DNA of 64,000 bases. Source: Desertimonas sp963733085. GTDB lineage: Bacteria > Actinomycetota > Acidimicrobiia > Acidimicrobiales > Ilumatobacteraceae. Position numbers and translations under genes: made by a program. Below the pieces are notes generated by a model. It was not told the DNA's origin and made no database searches. It saw only the letters and a list, made by a program, of their open reading frames with translations. Of the stretch, positions 34,730-43,698 are shown one piece after another (within the stretch, counting starts at the first letter, position 1; each line of letters begins with the position of its first letter). The DNA lies in NCBI GenBank assembly GCA_963733085.1, contig CAVTBY010000007.1, positions 23,734-87,733 of the forward strand, given 5' to 3'.

Positions 34730-35356
34730 TCAGGCCGGGGGCATCAGCACGCTGTCGATGAGGAACACGGTGGCATTGGCCGTCGGCACGTCACCGCACA
34801 GCACGGCCGCAGCCCCGCCGTTGACGACGAGCGTCCCATTGACGTCGGCGACGGTCAGCTCGGCACCGTTGACGGTGGCGAACGTCCCTCCAGCAACCAG
34901 GTCGGCGCCGCTGAGCTGCTCGGGCACGACGTGGTAGGTGAGGATGCCGGTCAACGCGTCGGTGTCGGCCAGCACGCCCTCGAGCGTTGCCGGGTCGATC
35001 TTGTCGAACGCCGTGTTGATCGGAGCGAACACGGTGTACGGCCCACCGGTGTTGAGGGTGTCGACGAGGCCGGCTGCGGAGACCGCCGCCACGAGGGTGG
35101 ACAGCAGCGGGTTGTTGCTGGCCGCCGTGCCGACGGGATCGTCGGCCATTCCATCCACGCTGCCCTCGCCCTCGTTCGGGACGGCGGCACATGCTGCGCC
35201 CGACGGGCCGGCCATCGGCTCGGACGTCATCGGCTCAGTACCCATCGGCTCGGACGGAGGTTCGGTCGTGGCGGAAGCGATGCCAACCGAGCACACCAGG
35301 GCGGCGGCGGCAAGTAGCGAGCCGGCGCTCAGGCGGCGGCGGGTCGTGCGGTTCAT
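34730..35356 (-). CDS. Secreted fasciclin (FAS1) domain protein, MPT70/MPT83-like
   Basis: 208 residues. It has a signal peptide (MNRTTRRRLSAGSLLAAAAL), a Pro/Met/Thr-rich linker with PMGTEPMTSEPMA repeats, then one FAS1 domain from about residue 70: NNPLLSTLVAAVSAAGLVDT, GPYTVFAPINTAFDKI (H1 box), LTYHVVPEQLSGADL and a C-terminal H2-like strand. In mycobacteria the equivalents MPT70/MPT83 are secreted or lipid-anchored and controlled by SigK. Here the gene is divergent from a SigK/RskA pair with a 212-base intergenic region, so the same control is likely. No lipobox Cys is present. Confidence 0.88.
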   Translation of the reverse strand: MNRTTRRRLSAGSLLAAAALVCSVGIASATTEPPSEPMGTEPMTSEPMAGPSGAACAAVPNEGEGSVDGMADDPVGTAASNNPLLSTLVAAVSAAGLVDTLNTGGPYTVFAPINTAFDKIDPATLEGVLADTDALTGILTYHVVPEQLSGADLVAGGTFATVNGAELTVADVNGTLVVNGGAAAVLCGDVPTANATVFLIDSVLMPPA

Positions 35357-35568
35357 GTGTTCTCCCTTTCTGGAGATCGTCGCGTCGATGGGGCTCACTC
35401 GGCAGGTGCCGGAACGCTCGCCCGACCATTGATTCGGAGCGGTCCCCCCCGTCGGATTGCGCGGGTCACTACGTTGAGCCAGGATCACATCGGGCGATCG
35501 AACCCACAACCGAAGATCGTGGTGCTCGGGCGCTGAACGGGATCATCCAAAATGGCCATCGGCAACGA

Positions 35569-36153
35569 ATGACAGGCGTGGCGCCGAACTTCGAGGGGGC
35601 ATCGGACGCCGCGCTGGCGATCGCCATCTCGCGCTACGAGCAGTCGGCGCTGGCCGAGGCCTACAAGCGTCACGCCGGAGCGGTGTTCGCCCTCGCCCGC
35701 CGCCTGCTGGTCGATCAGGCGCTCGCTGAAGAGGTCGTCCAGGAGGTCTTCCTCCGGCTCTGGAACGATCCGACCCGCTTCGATCCAGATCGCGGCACGC
35801 TGCGCAGCTTCCTGCTGATCGACGCCCACGGGCGGGCCGTCGACTTGTTGCGTTCGGACGCATCGCGACGCGAGCGCGAGGAACGTGATGCCCGCAAGAC
35901 GGCGGCGAATCCCTACGACCTCGAGTACGAGGCCGGCGACCTCGTCGTCGTGGCGAAGGTCCGCAACGCCGTCGAACAGTTGCCCGACGACGAGCGGGCG
36001 GCGATCGAGGTGGCTTATTTCGGCGGGTACACCTATCGGGAGGTTGCCGCCCGACTGGACGTGCCCGAGGGTACGGTCAAGAGCCGGATCCGCAGCGGAC
36101 TCCGGCGACTGCATCGCGAGTTGGTGGCCGCCGGCGTGGAGGTAGGGACATGA
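35569..36153 (+). CDS. sigK: ECF sigma factor, SigK-like
   Basis: 194 residues. Region 2 is RLLVDQALAEEVVQEVFLRL with the -10-recognition helix after it; region 4 ends in the helix-turn-helix YREVAARLDVPEGTVKSRI. The ATG at 35569 gives the normal ECF length; an open frame upstream to 35191 has no family character. The gene overlaps the anti-sigma gene by 4 bases (ATGA). Assignment to the SigK group rests on the partner gene and the divergent fasciclin gene, both as in mycobacteria. Confidence 0.88.
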   Translation: MTGVAPNFEGASDAALAIAISRYEQSALAEAYKRHAGAVFALARRLLVDQALAEEVVQEVFLRLWNDPTRFDPDRGTLRSFLLIDAHGRAVDLLRSDASRREREERDARKTAANPYDLEYEAGDLVVVAKVRNAVEQLPDDERAAIEVAYFGGYTYREVAARLDVPEGTVKSRIRSGLRRLHRELVAAGVEVGT

Positions 36154-36863
36154 CGCCCGACGACCACCTCGACGAACTGCTCGGCGCCTACGCCCTTGAT
36201 GCGGTCGACGACCTCGAACGCCGACGCGTCGAGGCCTATCTCGCCGATCACCCCGAAGCGCGCGCCGCGGTGTGGCAGATGCGGCAAGCGGCCTCGATGC
36301 TCGCCCACGCCGGCAATCCGGCGCCCGACGGCGTGTGGGATCGCATCGCCGACACCCTAGAAGCTCGGCCTCCGCGGCCCGACGGCCTCCCCGTCGCCCG
36401 GCAGGACGCGTCGCGGCGGTGGCTGGCCCCTGCGCTGGCGGCGGCAGCGATTGCCGTCGCCACGCTGGCCGGTGTCGTGACCGCCCTCGTCCTCGACGAC
36501 GAAACGGCGCCAACTGCGTCGGTCGAACAGGCCTACGAGGCAGCGCGAGACGATCCCGATGGGCGAGTGGTCAACCTCGCTTCAGAGGACGGCACGATCA
36601 ACGCCGAGGCCGTCGTCCAGCCAGACGGAGTCGGGTTCCTCTCTGCCGGCACACTGCCCGAGCTTCCGGAGAGTGAGACCTATCAACTGTGGGGCGTCTA
36701 CGGCGACGGTGACGTGATCTCTCTCGGGGTCGTCGGCAACCGCCCCTCGATCGAACCCTTCGCTGCAGAGGGCGACCTCGATGCCTTGGTGATCACCCGT
36801 GAAGCTGCTGGCGGTGTCCAGGCGTCGACGAGTGGCGCGTTGTTGGTCGGTGAGCTCGGTTGA
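36150..36863 (+). CDS. rskA: Anti-sigma-K factor, RskA-like
   Basis: 237 residues. The cytoplasmic N-terminal anti-sigma domain (DDHLDELLGAYALDAVDDLE, WQMRQAASMLAHAG) holds the sigma factor. One membrane helix lies at about residues 91-112 (WLAPALAAAAIAVATLAGVV). The extracytoplasmic RskA domain (YQLWGVYGDGDVISLGVV) ends the protein. RskA proteins are cut by regulated intramembrane proteolysis to release the sigma factor. It is coupled to sigK by an ATGA overlap. Confidence 0.9.
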   Translation: MTPDDHLDELLGAYALDAVDDLERRRVEAYLADHPEARAAVWQMRQAASMLAHAGNPAPDGVWDRIADTLEARPPRPDGLPVARQDASRRWLAPALAAAAIAVATLAGVVTALVLDDETAPTASVEQAYEAARDDPDGRVVNLASEDGTINAEAVVQPDGVGFLSAGTLPELPESETYQLWGVYGDGDVISLGVVGNRPSIEPFAAEGDLDALVITREAAGGVQASTSGALLVGELG

Positions 36864-36881
36864 CCACGAATCACCAGCGTT

Positions 36882-36895
36882 GACAACGTTGTCAG
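36882..36895. promoter_or_regulatory. LacI-family operator 1
   Basis: TGACAACGTTGTCA is a perfect 14-bp palindrome with the central CG typical of LacI-family sites, 24 bases upstream of the regulator start. It is identical to the three sites at 37955-38026, indicating autoregulation. Confidence 0.85.
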
Positions 36896-36919
36896 AGGCC
36901 GGCGCCTTAGACTGCGCCG

Positions 36920-37933
36920 ATGCCCGAGGACCTCCGGCGACCGACGCTCAAAGATGTCGCTGCCCTCGCCGGCGTGAGCATCAAGACCGCTTCGCGAGTG
37001 ATCAACGAGGAGCGCTTCGTGAGCGACGAGGTCGCCACCAGGGTGCAGGCTGCGGTTCGCACACTGGGTTACCGACGCGATCACCTGGCCAGCACGCTCA
37101 AGCGAGCCAACCGCTCGGCAACAATCGGCCTCGTCGTCGCCGACGTGGCCAACCCCTTCTTCTCGGCGATCACGCGGGTCGTCGAGAACGCCGCCCTCGC
37201 TGAAGGCCACCTGCTCATCACCGTGAGCTCTGACGATGACCCGCGGCGTGAACGCCAGATCGTCGACCGTCTCGTCCAGCGACGCATCGACGGATTGCTC
37301 ATCGCCAGCGCGCGGCACGACCACCAGTTCCTCAAACGAGAGATGGATCACGGGATGGCCGTGGTCTTCTTCGACCGGCCCCCCGTGCGCTTGGCGGCCG
37401 ACGCTGTGCTCCTCGAGAACGAGCGCGGCGCTCGACTCGCCGTCGAGCACCTGCTCGCCGGCGGGCATCGACGGATCGCCTTGCTCAGTGACGTCACCCC
37501 TGACGTCTATACGGCCCGGCAGCGCTACGCCGGGTACGCCGCCGCGCTAGATGACGCGAGGATCAAGGTCGACGAACGGATCACCCGGTTCGGCCTCCAC
37601 AACCCGACGCAAACGCAGGAAACCGTGATCGAACTGCTCGAGCGGCGCCATCCTCCGACGGCCTTCTTCGCCACCAACAACCGGACTGCGGTCGGCGCCG
37701 CCGAGGCACTGGCCGACCGGCCAGAGATCGGCCTTGTGGGAGTCGACGACTTCGAACTGGCCTCAGCGTTGCGGCGGCCGATCAGCGTCATCGCCTACGA
37801 CACCGATGAGATGGCTCGCCATGCCTCCGAGCTGCTCTTCTCCCGTCTCACCGGTAACGATGCGAAGCCCGAGCGGCGGTTGATTGCCCCACGGCTGTTG
37901 ATTCGCGGCACCGGGATTCACGCGTCAGCCTGA
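36920..37933 (+). CDS. LacI-family repressor of the xylose-type transporter
   Basis: 337 residues. N-terminal helix-turn-helix TLKDVAALAGVSIKTASRVI and hinge helix DHLASTLKRANRSATIGLVV; residues 65-337 are a periplasmic-binding-protein-like effector domain (PPTAFFATNNRTAVGAAEAL; GLVGVDDFELASALRRPISV). Four identical palindromes TGACAACGTTGTCA flank the gene, one in front of it and three in front of the transporter operon, so this protein is almost certainly their ligand. The effector is unknown; xylose or a related pentose is suggested by the transporter. Confidence 0.92.
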   Translation: MPEDLRRPTLKDVAALAGVSIKTASRVINEERFVSDEVATRVQAAVRTLGYRRDHLASTLKRANRSATIGLVVADVANPFFSAITRVVENAALAEGHLLITVSSDDDPRRERQIVDRLVQRRIDGLLIASARHDHQFLKREMDHGMAVVFFDRPPVRLAADAVLLENERGARLAVEHLLAGGHRRIALLSDVTPDVYTARQRYAGYAAALDDARIKVDERITRFGLHNPTQTQETVIELLERRHPPTAFFATNNRTAVGAAEALADRPEIGLVGVDDFELASALRRPISVIAYDTDEMARHASELLFSRLTGNDAKPERRLIAPRLLIRGTGIHASA

Positions 37934-37954
37934 CGTTGCTTCGAGGCTGATTGC

Positions 37955-38026
37955 TGACAACGTTGTCACGATCTTGACAACGTTGTCAGCGTCGCCGTAC
38001 GCTCTGAGGAGCTGACAACGTTGTCA
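37955..38026. promoter_or_regulatory. Triple LacI-family operator upstream of the transporter operon
   Basis: Three perfect copies of TGACAACGTTGTCA at 37955-37968, 37975-37988 and 38013-38026. Start-to-start distances are 20 and 38 bp, close to two and almost four helical turns, allowing cooperative or looping repression together with the site at 36882. The promoter should lie between or just after the copies. Confidence 0.88.
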
Positions 38027-38133
38027 GCCGTCGTCATCGCTTGATCGGCGACAGGGGGACATGGCCCACCAAGGGGCCCACCAGATCGAGGAGGCGAACG
38101 CCAATGCAACATTCACACCAACGGCGGTACACC

Positions 38134-39201
38134 ATGACGAGAACGACCGTCGCGGCAGCGGCGTTGATCGTCGCTACCGCGTACGGAACCAGTTCGGTGA
38201 CCGCCGATGCCGGTGCCGACGACTGCGAACCCGGGACGACCGGGAAGATCGCCTTCATGCTCAAGCAGCAGACCGCCTACCGCTACCTGAACGCAGACAT
38301 CCCGTTCTTCCAGGACACCGCCGAGGCGGCCGGCTACGAAGTCATCGTCCAGTCGGCGGAGAATGACGCCGCCGTCCAAGTCTCCCAGGCCGAGAACGTG
38401 ATCACCCAGGGCGTCGACGCCATCGTCATCCAGCCCGTCGACTTCAACGTGGCCGGACGGATCGCCGACCTGGCCCGCGAGGCGGGGATTCCGCTGGCGT
38501 CGTACGACGACATGATCCTCAACTCCGCGCACGACGCGTTCATCGGACGCGATCCCAAAGAGGGCGGCGCCGAAGCTGCACGGGAGACGCTGGCCGTCGT
38601 CCCGAACGGCAACTACGTACTGATCGGCGGCGATCCGGGACAGACCGGCTCGACGCTGATGCAGGAGGGCTACCACGAGGTGCTCGACCCGATCGCCGAG
38701 GCCGGCGACATCGCCATCGTGATGGACCAGTTCACGCCCGGCTGGAAGACCGAACCGGCCCAGGCGTTGGCCGAGAATGCCCTGACCGCCAACGACAACG
38801 ACGTCGATGTGTTCCTCTCGTCGTACGACGGCATGACGCTGGGCATCCTTCAGGCAATCACCCAAGCGGGCATCCCCGATGGGCAGATCCTCGTCACCGG
38901 CCAGGACATGGAGCTGTCGGCGATGCAAGCGATCGCCGAAGGCCGGCAGTTCGGCAGCCTGTGGCCAGCACCCGAAGAGATGGCCACCGCCGGGGCGGAA
39001 ACGGCCGTCGCCCTTGCGAGCTGCGAGCCGATCACCACCGAGCAAACCCTCGACAACGGGGCAGCCGAGATCCCGTTCGTGAAGACGCCGATCTACCTCG
39101 TGACGCAGGACGAGCTGGCCGAGTTCGCCTGCAGCCACCAGTACTGGCAGAACGTCGACGAGGTCTACGCCAACGTTCCCGACGAGCGGCCTGAGTGCTG
39201 A
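38134..39201 (+). CDS. xylF: Xylose-type ABC transporter substrate-binding protein
   Basis: 355 residues from ATG 38134 (an ATG at 38104 is possible). The signal sequence is MTRTTVAAAALIVATAYG. The mature protein is a type I periplasmic-binding fold: GKIAFMLKQQTAYRYLNADI, QAENVITQGVDAIVIQPVDF and ENALTANDNDVDVFLSSYDG, the last resembling XylF. It is the first gene of the operon controlled by the LacI repressor. Xylose is the best guess; other pentoses are possible. The TGA overlaps the GTG of the ATPase gene. Confidence 0.82.
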   Translation: MTRTTVAAAALIVATAYGTSSVTADAGADDCEPGTTGKIAFMLKQQTAYRYLNADIPFFQDTAEAAGYEVIVQSAENDAAVQVSQAENVITQGVDAIVIQPVDFNVAGRIADLAREAGIPLASYDDMILNSAHDAFIGRDPKEGGAEAARETLAVVPNGNYVLIGGDPGQTGSTLMQEGYHEVLDPIAEAGDIAIVMDQFTPGWKTEPAQALAENALTANDNDVDVFLSSYDGMTLGILQAITQAGIPDGQILVTGQDMELSAMQAIAEGRQFGSLWPAPEEMATAGAETAVALASCEPITTEQTLDNGAAEIPFVKTPIYLVTQDELAEFACSHQYWQNVDEVYANVPDERPEC

Positions 39202-40822
39202 CGGCGCCACTCGAGAACGAAGCACCCCCACGCGCAGCAGGTCGCCTGGACCGCCGACCAGGCGACCTGCTCGCCGTGCACGGGGTGAGCAAGTCGTTCG
39301 GGCAGACCCTGGCCGTCTCCGATCTGTCCTTCGACCTCGAGCGGGGTGAGATCGTCGCCCTGCTCGGCGAGAACGGGGCAGGCAAGTCGACGATCATCGG
39401 CGTGCTGGCAGGACTGTTCGGGCAGGACTACGACGGCGAACTGACAATCGACGGAGCGACGTATCGCCCCTCCGATGTGGCCGATGCGGAGCGCCGGGGG
39501 ATCGTGCTGATACCCCAGGAGATCAATGTCGTGCCGGACCTCTCCGTCGCCCAGACGCTGTTCCTCAATCACGAACCGACGCGCTGGGGCTTCGTCGACA
39601 ACCTGGCGATGCGTCGCTCGGCGAGGGCCGTGCTCGACGAGTTCGGCGTGGACGTCGGCGCCGAGGCCCGCATCGGGTCGCTCGACCTCGCCCGCCAACA
39701 GCTCGTCATCATCGCCAGGGCTCTCCACAAGGAAGCCCGCATCCTCATCCTCGACGAGCCGACCGCCGCACTGACGGGCGACGAGGCGGACCGCCTCTTC
39801 GATCGACTGCGAACGTACCGCGACCGCGGCACGACGTGTCTGTTCGTGTCGCATCGCCTCGCCGAGGTGTTTGCGATCGCCGATCGCATCCTCGTGATGC
39901 GCGACGGGACGCTGGTGGGCGACCATCGCGCCGAGGACACCGGTCGTGTCGAGATCGTCGACGAGATGCTCGGCGCGACGTCAACTCCGGCGGCCCTCCG
40001 AACTGCTGCTCCGGGAATGCGAGGCCGCAACCTGAGCGTCCGCGGGCTCACCGTGGCGTCGTCGCGGACCTCCGGGCGTCCGTTGGTCGACGATGTCTCG
40101 TTCGAGGTGGCGGGGGGCGAGATCCTCGGGCTGTTCGGCCTCGTTGGTTCCGGCGCCGGCGTCGTCGGCAAGGCGATCTTCGGTGCCTGGGGTGGTGCCG
40201 TGTCCGGCGACGTGGAGGTCGACGGACGGCGCGTCACCGCTGACTCACCCCACGCAGCGATCGCCGAGGGCATCGGCTACGTCGCCCAGGACCGCCGCGA
40301 CGCACTCGTGGGGATCCACTCGGTGGCGGAGAATGTCGTGGTTGCCAGCCTCGCCGCGTTCGAGCGCGGCCCATTTCTCGACGAGGCCCAGGTCCGCACG
40401 GAAACCCGACGCCGCATCGACCAGCTGGCCATCCGCACATCGAGCGAGACCGCCGCCGTGGCGACACTCAGCGGCGGCAACCAGCAAAAGGTCCAAGTCG
40501 CCCGCTGGCTCGTCGCCGACACGCCGATCCTGATCCTCGACGACCCGACACGCGGCGTCGACGTCGGTGCTCGCGCCGAGATCCACGACATCCTCGGCGG
40601 CCTGGCCGCTTCCGGACGGGCATTGCTGATGGTTTCGTCCGACGTCAGCGAGTTGCTGGCGATCTGTGGGCGAGTGCTCGTGATGCGCGACGGCCGGCTC
40701 GTGCACGAGGTTGACGCATCCGCCACCACCGAGAACGCACTGATCGCGATTGCCGCCGGGCTCGACGTCGAGCCTCGCAACATCGAGCCTCGAACGTCGA
40801 GCCACAAACGACCGAGGATTGA
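39195..40822 (+). CDS. xylG: Sugar ABC transporter ATPase, two-domain (XylG-like), 3' frameshift
   Basis: About 540 residues with a GTG start. There are two ATP-binding cassettes, as in all CUT2 sugar importers. In the first: Walker A GENGAGKST, a degenerate signature GSLDLARQQLVIIARAL, Walker B ILILDEPTAAL. In the second: a degenerate Walker A (GLVGSGAGVVGKA), signature LSGGNQQKVQVARWL, Walker B ILILDDPTRGVD. The open frame does not stop before the permease start but runs 1.2 kb out of frame over it, giving a spurious 954-residue ORF. At about 40795 a neighbouring frame gives the natural ending NVEPQTTED-stop at 40822, just before the permease's ribosome-binding site GGAGG. A lost C (CGCAAC to CGAAC) explains it. 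Confidence 0.88.
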
Positions 40823-40836
40823 AACGGAGGCCCTCG

Positions 40837-42021
40837 ATGACCACCTCGTTCGTTCAACCGACGGCTGCGCCGATCGCCGAGACCAAGCGGCAGGACCGGG
40901 TCGACCTGCGCAACTACACGCTGCTCATCGTCGTCGCCATCGTGTTCGCCGTGTTCCAGGTGCTCACCGACGGACTGTTCCTGTCCCAACGGAACCTCGG
41001 CCTGCTCGCCCTCCAGGCCACGATCGTCGGGCTTGCCTCGATCAGCGCCGTGATGCTCATCGTGACTCGCAACTTCGACCTCTCCGTGGGCTCGGCTGTC
41101 GCGTTGGTCGGCGTCGTGCTCGCCTCGCTGACCGTGAAGCTCGGCTGGAACCCATGGCTCGCTGTTGCCGTGGCGATCGCCGCCGGAGTCGTGCTCGGCG
41201 CCTGGAATGCTGTGTGGGTCGCCAAGGTCGGCGTCTCGTCGTTCATCGTCACGCTGGCCGGGATGATGATCTTCCGGGGAATCTCGTTGATCGTGACGGA
41301 CGGGGCGACCGTCGCTCCCCTGCCGGCAACGCTCACCGACCTCGCCGCGGGCTACCTCGCCCCGGCCCCATCGATCATCCTCGTCATCGCCACCCTCGGC
41401 GCGTTCACCCTGTTCACGGCTTCGTCCGCCCGGCGCGCCCAACGCTTCGGTCTGGTCGGCGATTGGCGCCGGGAAATCGTCCGCACCATGGTGCCGGCGC
41501 TGCTGGCGACGGCTATCGCGGTCTATGTGTCGCTCGGCAAGGGGATCCCCTATCTCATCTTGGTGCTCGCGGCGATGGCCACGATCGCCGACGTACTGAT
41601 GCGCCGGACGCGGTTCGGGGCCCAGCTCTACGCCGTCGGCGGGAATCCGGAAGCCGCCCGGCTGGCAGGCATTTCGCTGAGCCGCGTCGTCTTCCTCAAC
41701 TTCATCATCGCCGGCTTCTTCTACGGCATCACAGGTGTCGCCCTGACTGCACGCGTGAGCGGCGCAATCGGCGGAACAGCCGGATTGTTCCTCGAGCTCG
41801 ACGCCATCGCCGCCGCCGTCATCGGTGGGACCAGCCTGGCCGGCGGGCGCGGCCGCGTCCTCGGGGCGCTCCTCGGAGCGACGCTGATGGGAGCGCTGAA
41901 CAACGGCATGAGCCTGATGAACATTGCCACCTTTTACCAACAGACGGCACGAGGCTCGGTGCTGCTGCTGGCCGTGGCGATCGACCAGCTCAGCCGGCGC
42001 AGTATGGAGACAGCGCGCTGA
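40837..42021 (+). CDS. xylH: Sugar ABC transporter permease, XylH-like
   Basis: 394 residues, ten or more membrane helices. CUT2 permease signatures: ISAVMLIVTRNFDLSVGSAV, the cytoplasmic loop RRTRFGAQLYAVGGNPEAAR and the region AVIGGTSLAGGRGRVLGALL. A central cytoplasmic insertion (SSARRAQRFGLVGDWRREIV) is characteristic of XylH among CUT2 permeases and supports the xylose assignment. The start ATG is preceded by GGAGGCCCTCG. It is the last gene of the operon. Confidence 0.87.
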   Translation: MTTSFVQPTAAPIAETKRQDRVDLRNYTLLIVVAIVFAVFQVLTDGLFLSQRNLGLLALQATIVGLASISAVMLIVTRNFDLSVGSAVALVGVVLASLTVKLGWNPWLAVAVAIAAGVVLGAWNAVWVAKVGVSSFIVTLAGMMIFRGISLIVTDGATVAPLPATLTDLAAGYLAPAPSIILVIATLGAFTLFTASSARRAQRFGLVGDWRREIVRTMVPALLATAIAVYVSLGKGIPYLILVLAAMATIADVLMRRTRFGAQLYAVGGNPEAARLAGISLSRVVFLNFIIAGFFYGITGVALTARVSGAIGGTAGLFLELDAIAAAVIGGTSLAGGRGRVLGALLGATLMGALNNGMSLMNIATFYQQTARGSVLLLAVAIDQLSRRSMETAR

Positions 42022-42080
42022 GCTCGACGCGCGGTCTCAGTGAGAGCGTGCGGCAGTAGGTGGTGCGCGTCGAGTCTGGC

Positions 42081-42251
42081 CCCGCGACATTCACGATTGT
42101 TGCTCTTGAAGGGGTGTTGGCCGGCTCCTCCGACGGGTCCGGCGTTTGTGTCAGCAAGAGTGCCTGCTACGAGCACATTCCCTGACACAAAGCTCGGCCG
42201 CTCGTTTGTGTCAGCAAGAGGGCCCTCTACAGGCACATTCGCTGACGCAAA
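42081..42251. repeat. Dispersed repeat family A, copy 2
   Basis: Two 47-bp imperfect palindromes at 42145-42191 and 42205-42251, period 60 bp as in copy 1. Unit ends are TTTGTGTCAGCAAGAG and CTGACACAAA/CTGACGCAAA. Shared upstream words are CCGCGACAT and TTGCTCTTGAAG. It occupies the gap between the xylH and aldo/keto reductase genes; the remainder of 42022-42306 shows no gene. Confidence 0.7.
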
Positions 42252-42306
42252 GGAGTCGGCGCGTCCGACTTCCGGGGCGCTGCGGCGAGCAAGTAGAAAT
42301 CGTCCG

Positions 42307-43326
42307 ATGGATGAACGTCGTCCGATGGAGCGCATTCCCACTCGGACGCTCGGGGCCAGCGGGCCGACCGTTGGTGCCATCGGGCTCGGGTGCATGAGCT
42401 TCAGTCCGGCCTACGGAGGTTTCGAGGGTGTCGACCCGACCGAGGTGATCCACCGGGCCGTCGATCTCGGCGCCACGATGCTCGACACCGCCGACGTGTA
42501 CGGCCCACACACCAGTGAGCTCGCCGTCGGCAAGGCGATCGCCGGACGGCGCGACGACGTCGTGATCGCCACGAAGTTCGGCATCATCTCATCGCCGCAG
42601 GCCGGCCAGCCGCCCCTCGTCGATGGTTCGCCGGAGTATGTCCGCTCGGCGATCGATGAGTCGCTCCGCCGGCTCGGCGTCGGCCAGATCGACCTCTACT
42701 ACCAACACCGCGCCGACCTCGCCGTGCCGATCGAGGAGACGATCGGGGCGATGGCCGAGCTCGTCAGCGCCGGCAAGGTGCGCTTCCTCGGTCTGTCCGA
42801 GGCGTCAGTCGACACGATTCGTCGTGCCGCCGCCGTGCACCCGATTGCGGCGTTGCAGAGCGAGTGGTCACTGTGGAGCCGCGACATCGAGGCCGAGATC
42901 GTCCCGACCTGCCGTGAGCTCGGCATCGGCATCGTTCCGTTCAGCCCACTCGGTCGCGGCATGTTGACCGGCCGGATCACGTCGTACGACGACCTCGGGG
43001 AGTCGGACATGCGCCGGACGCATCCGCGGTTCCGCGATGGCGCACTCGATGCCAACCTCGGCGCCGTCGACGTGGTGCGTGAGGTCGCCGCCAAGCACGA
43101 CGCGACTCCAGGCCAGGTCGCCCTCGCCTGGCTGCTCGCCAAGGGGCACGATGTCGTGCCGATTCCAGGGACGAAGCGAGTCAGCTACCTCGAAGAGAAC
43201 CTCGGCGCCGCCGACGTCGTGCTCTCCGGTGACGACATCACCCGCCTGGACGAGGTCACCGCAGTCGGTGAGCGGTGGAGCGACCCGACTTGGGTCAACC
43301 GCACCACTCCACCGCAACGAATTTGA
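42307..43326 (+). CDS. Aldo/keto reductase
   Basis: 339-residue NADPH-dependent (beta/alpha)8 barrel oxidoreductase. The catalytic tetrad is visible: Asp in MLDTADVYGP with its Tyr, Lys in VIATKFGIIS and His in LYYQHRADLAVP. The cofactor-phosphate region is VVPIPGTKRVSYLEENLGA, as in the YakC/AKR13-like group. The start at 42307 is used; a second ATG at 42325 is as likely. Substrate unknown; general aldehyde or ketone reduction. Monocistronic. Confidence 0.88.
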   Translation: MDERRPMERIPTRTLGASGPTVGAIGLGCMSFSPAYGGFEGVDPTEVIHRAVDLGATMLDTADVYGPHTSELAVGKAIAGRRDDVVIATKFGIISSPQAGQPPLVDGSPEYVRSAIDESLRRLGVGQIDLYYQHRADLAVPIEETIGAMAELVSAGKVRFLGLSEASVDTIRRAAAVHPIAALQSEWSLWSRDIEAEIVPTCRELGIGIVPFSPLGRGMLTGRITSYDDLGESDMRRTHPRFRDGALDANLGAVDVVREVAAKHDATPGQVALAWLLAKGHDVVPIPGTKRVSYLEENLGAADVVLSGDDITRLDEVTAVGERWSDPTWVNRTTPPQRI

Positions 43327-43341
43327 TTCAACGTTGAGTCC

Positions 43342-43641
43342 TCAGCCCTCGAGGCGCTCCTCGAGCGTGACTTCGACGGTCGCCCCTGCCTCCTTGCCGA
43401 TCGCCTTGCGGACGTCGGCCTTGATCGGCAGCTTGTGCGTGCCGTCGCCCATCGCCATGAACGAGCTGCGCAGCGGGTGGCCGTCCACGGTGCCGCGGAC
43501 CTTGACGAGACCGCGGGTCCCGAAGAACTCGACGGAGTCCGGCATCACGACGTAGGTCCACCCACCTGGGCTGGGGCTCTTCTGCAACGTGGCCGTGAAC
43601 TGCTTGTCGAGCTGTGTCTTCTTGGGCTGCTTCGTGCTCAT
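43342..43641 (-). CDS. DUF1905 domain protein
   Basis: 99 residues from ATG 43641 (upstream ATGs at 43653 and 43686 are possible). The fold is the small beta barrel of DUF1905: FTATLQKSPSPGGWTYVVMP, VRGTVDGHPLRSSFMAMGDG, LPIKADVRKAIGKEAGATVE. Proteins of this family are of unknown function and are sometimes fused to a YdeI-like domain, absent here. It converges with the aldo/keto reductase gene. Confidence 0.82.
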   Translation of the reverse strand: MSTKQPKKTQLDKQFTATLQKSPSPGGWTYVVMPDSVEFFGTRGLVKVRGTVDGHPLRSSFMAMGDGTHKLPIKADVRKAIGKEAGATVEVTLEERLEG

Positions 43642-43698
43642 GATGGTGTCCATCCTCGTTTGACGTCGAGCTGCAGCGGAACTCATCGATCCGACAAC

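Noticed and set aside
39195..42059. A 954-residue open frame joining an ABC ATPase to an Arg/Pro-rich tail
   Set aside because: The last ~400 residues overlap the well-conserved permease in another frame and have shadow composition; a neighbouring frame gives a natural stop at 40822.
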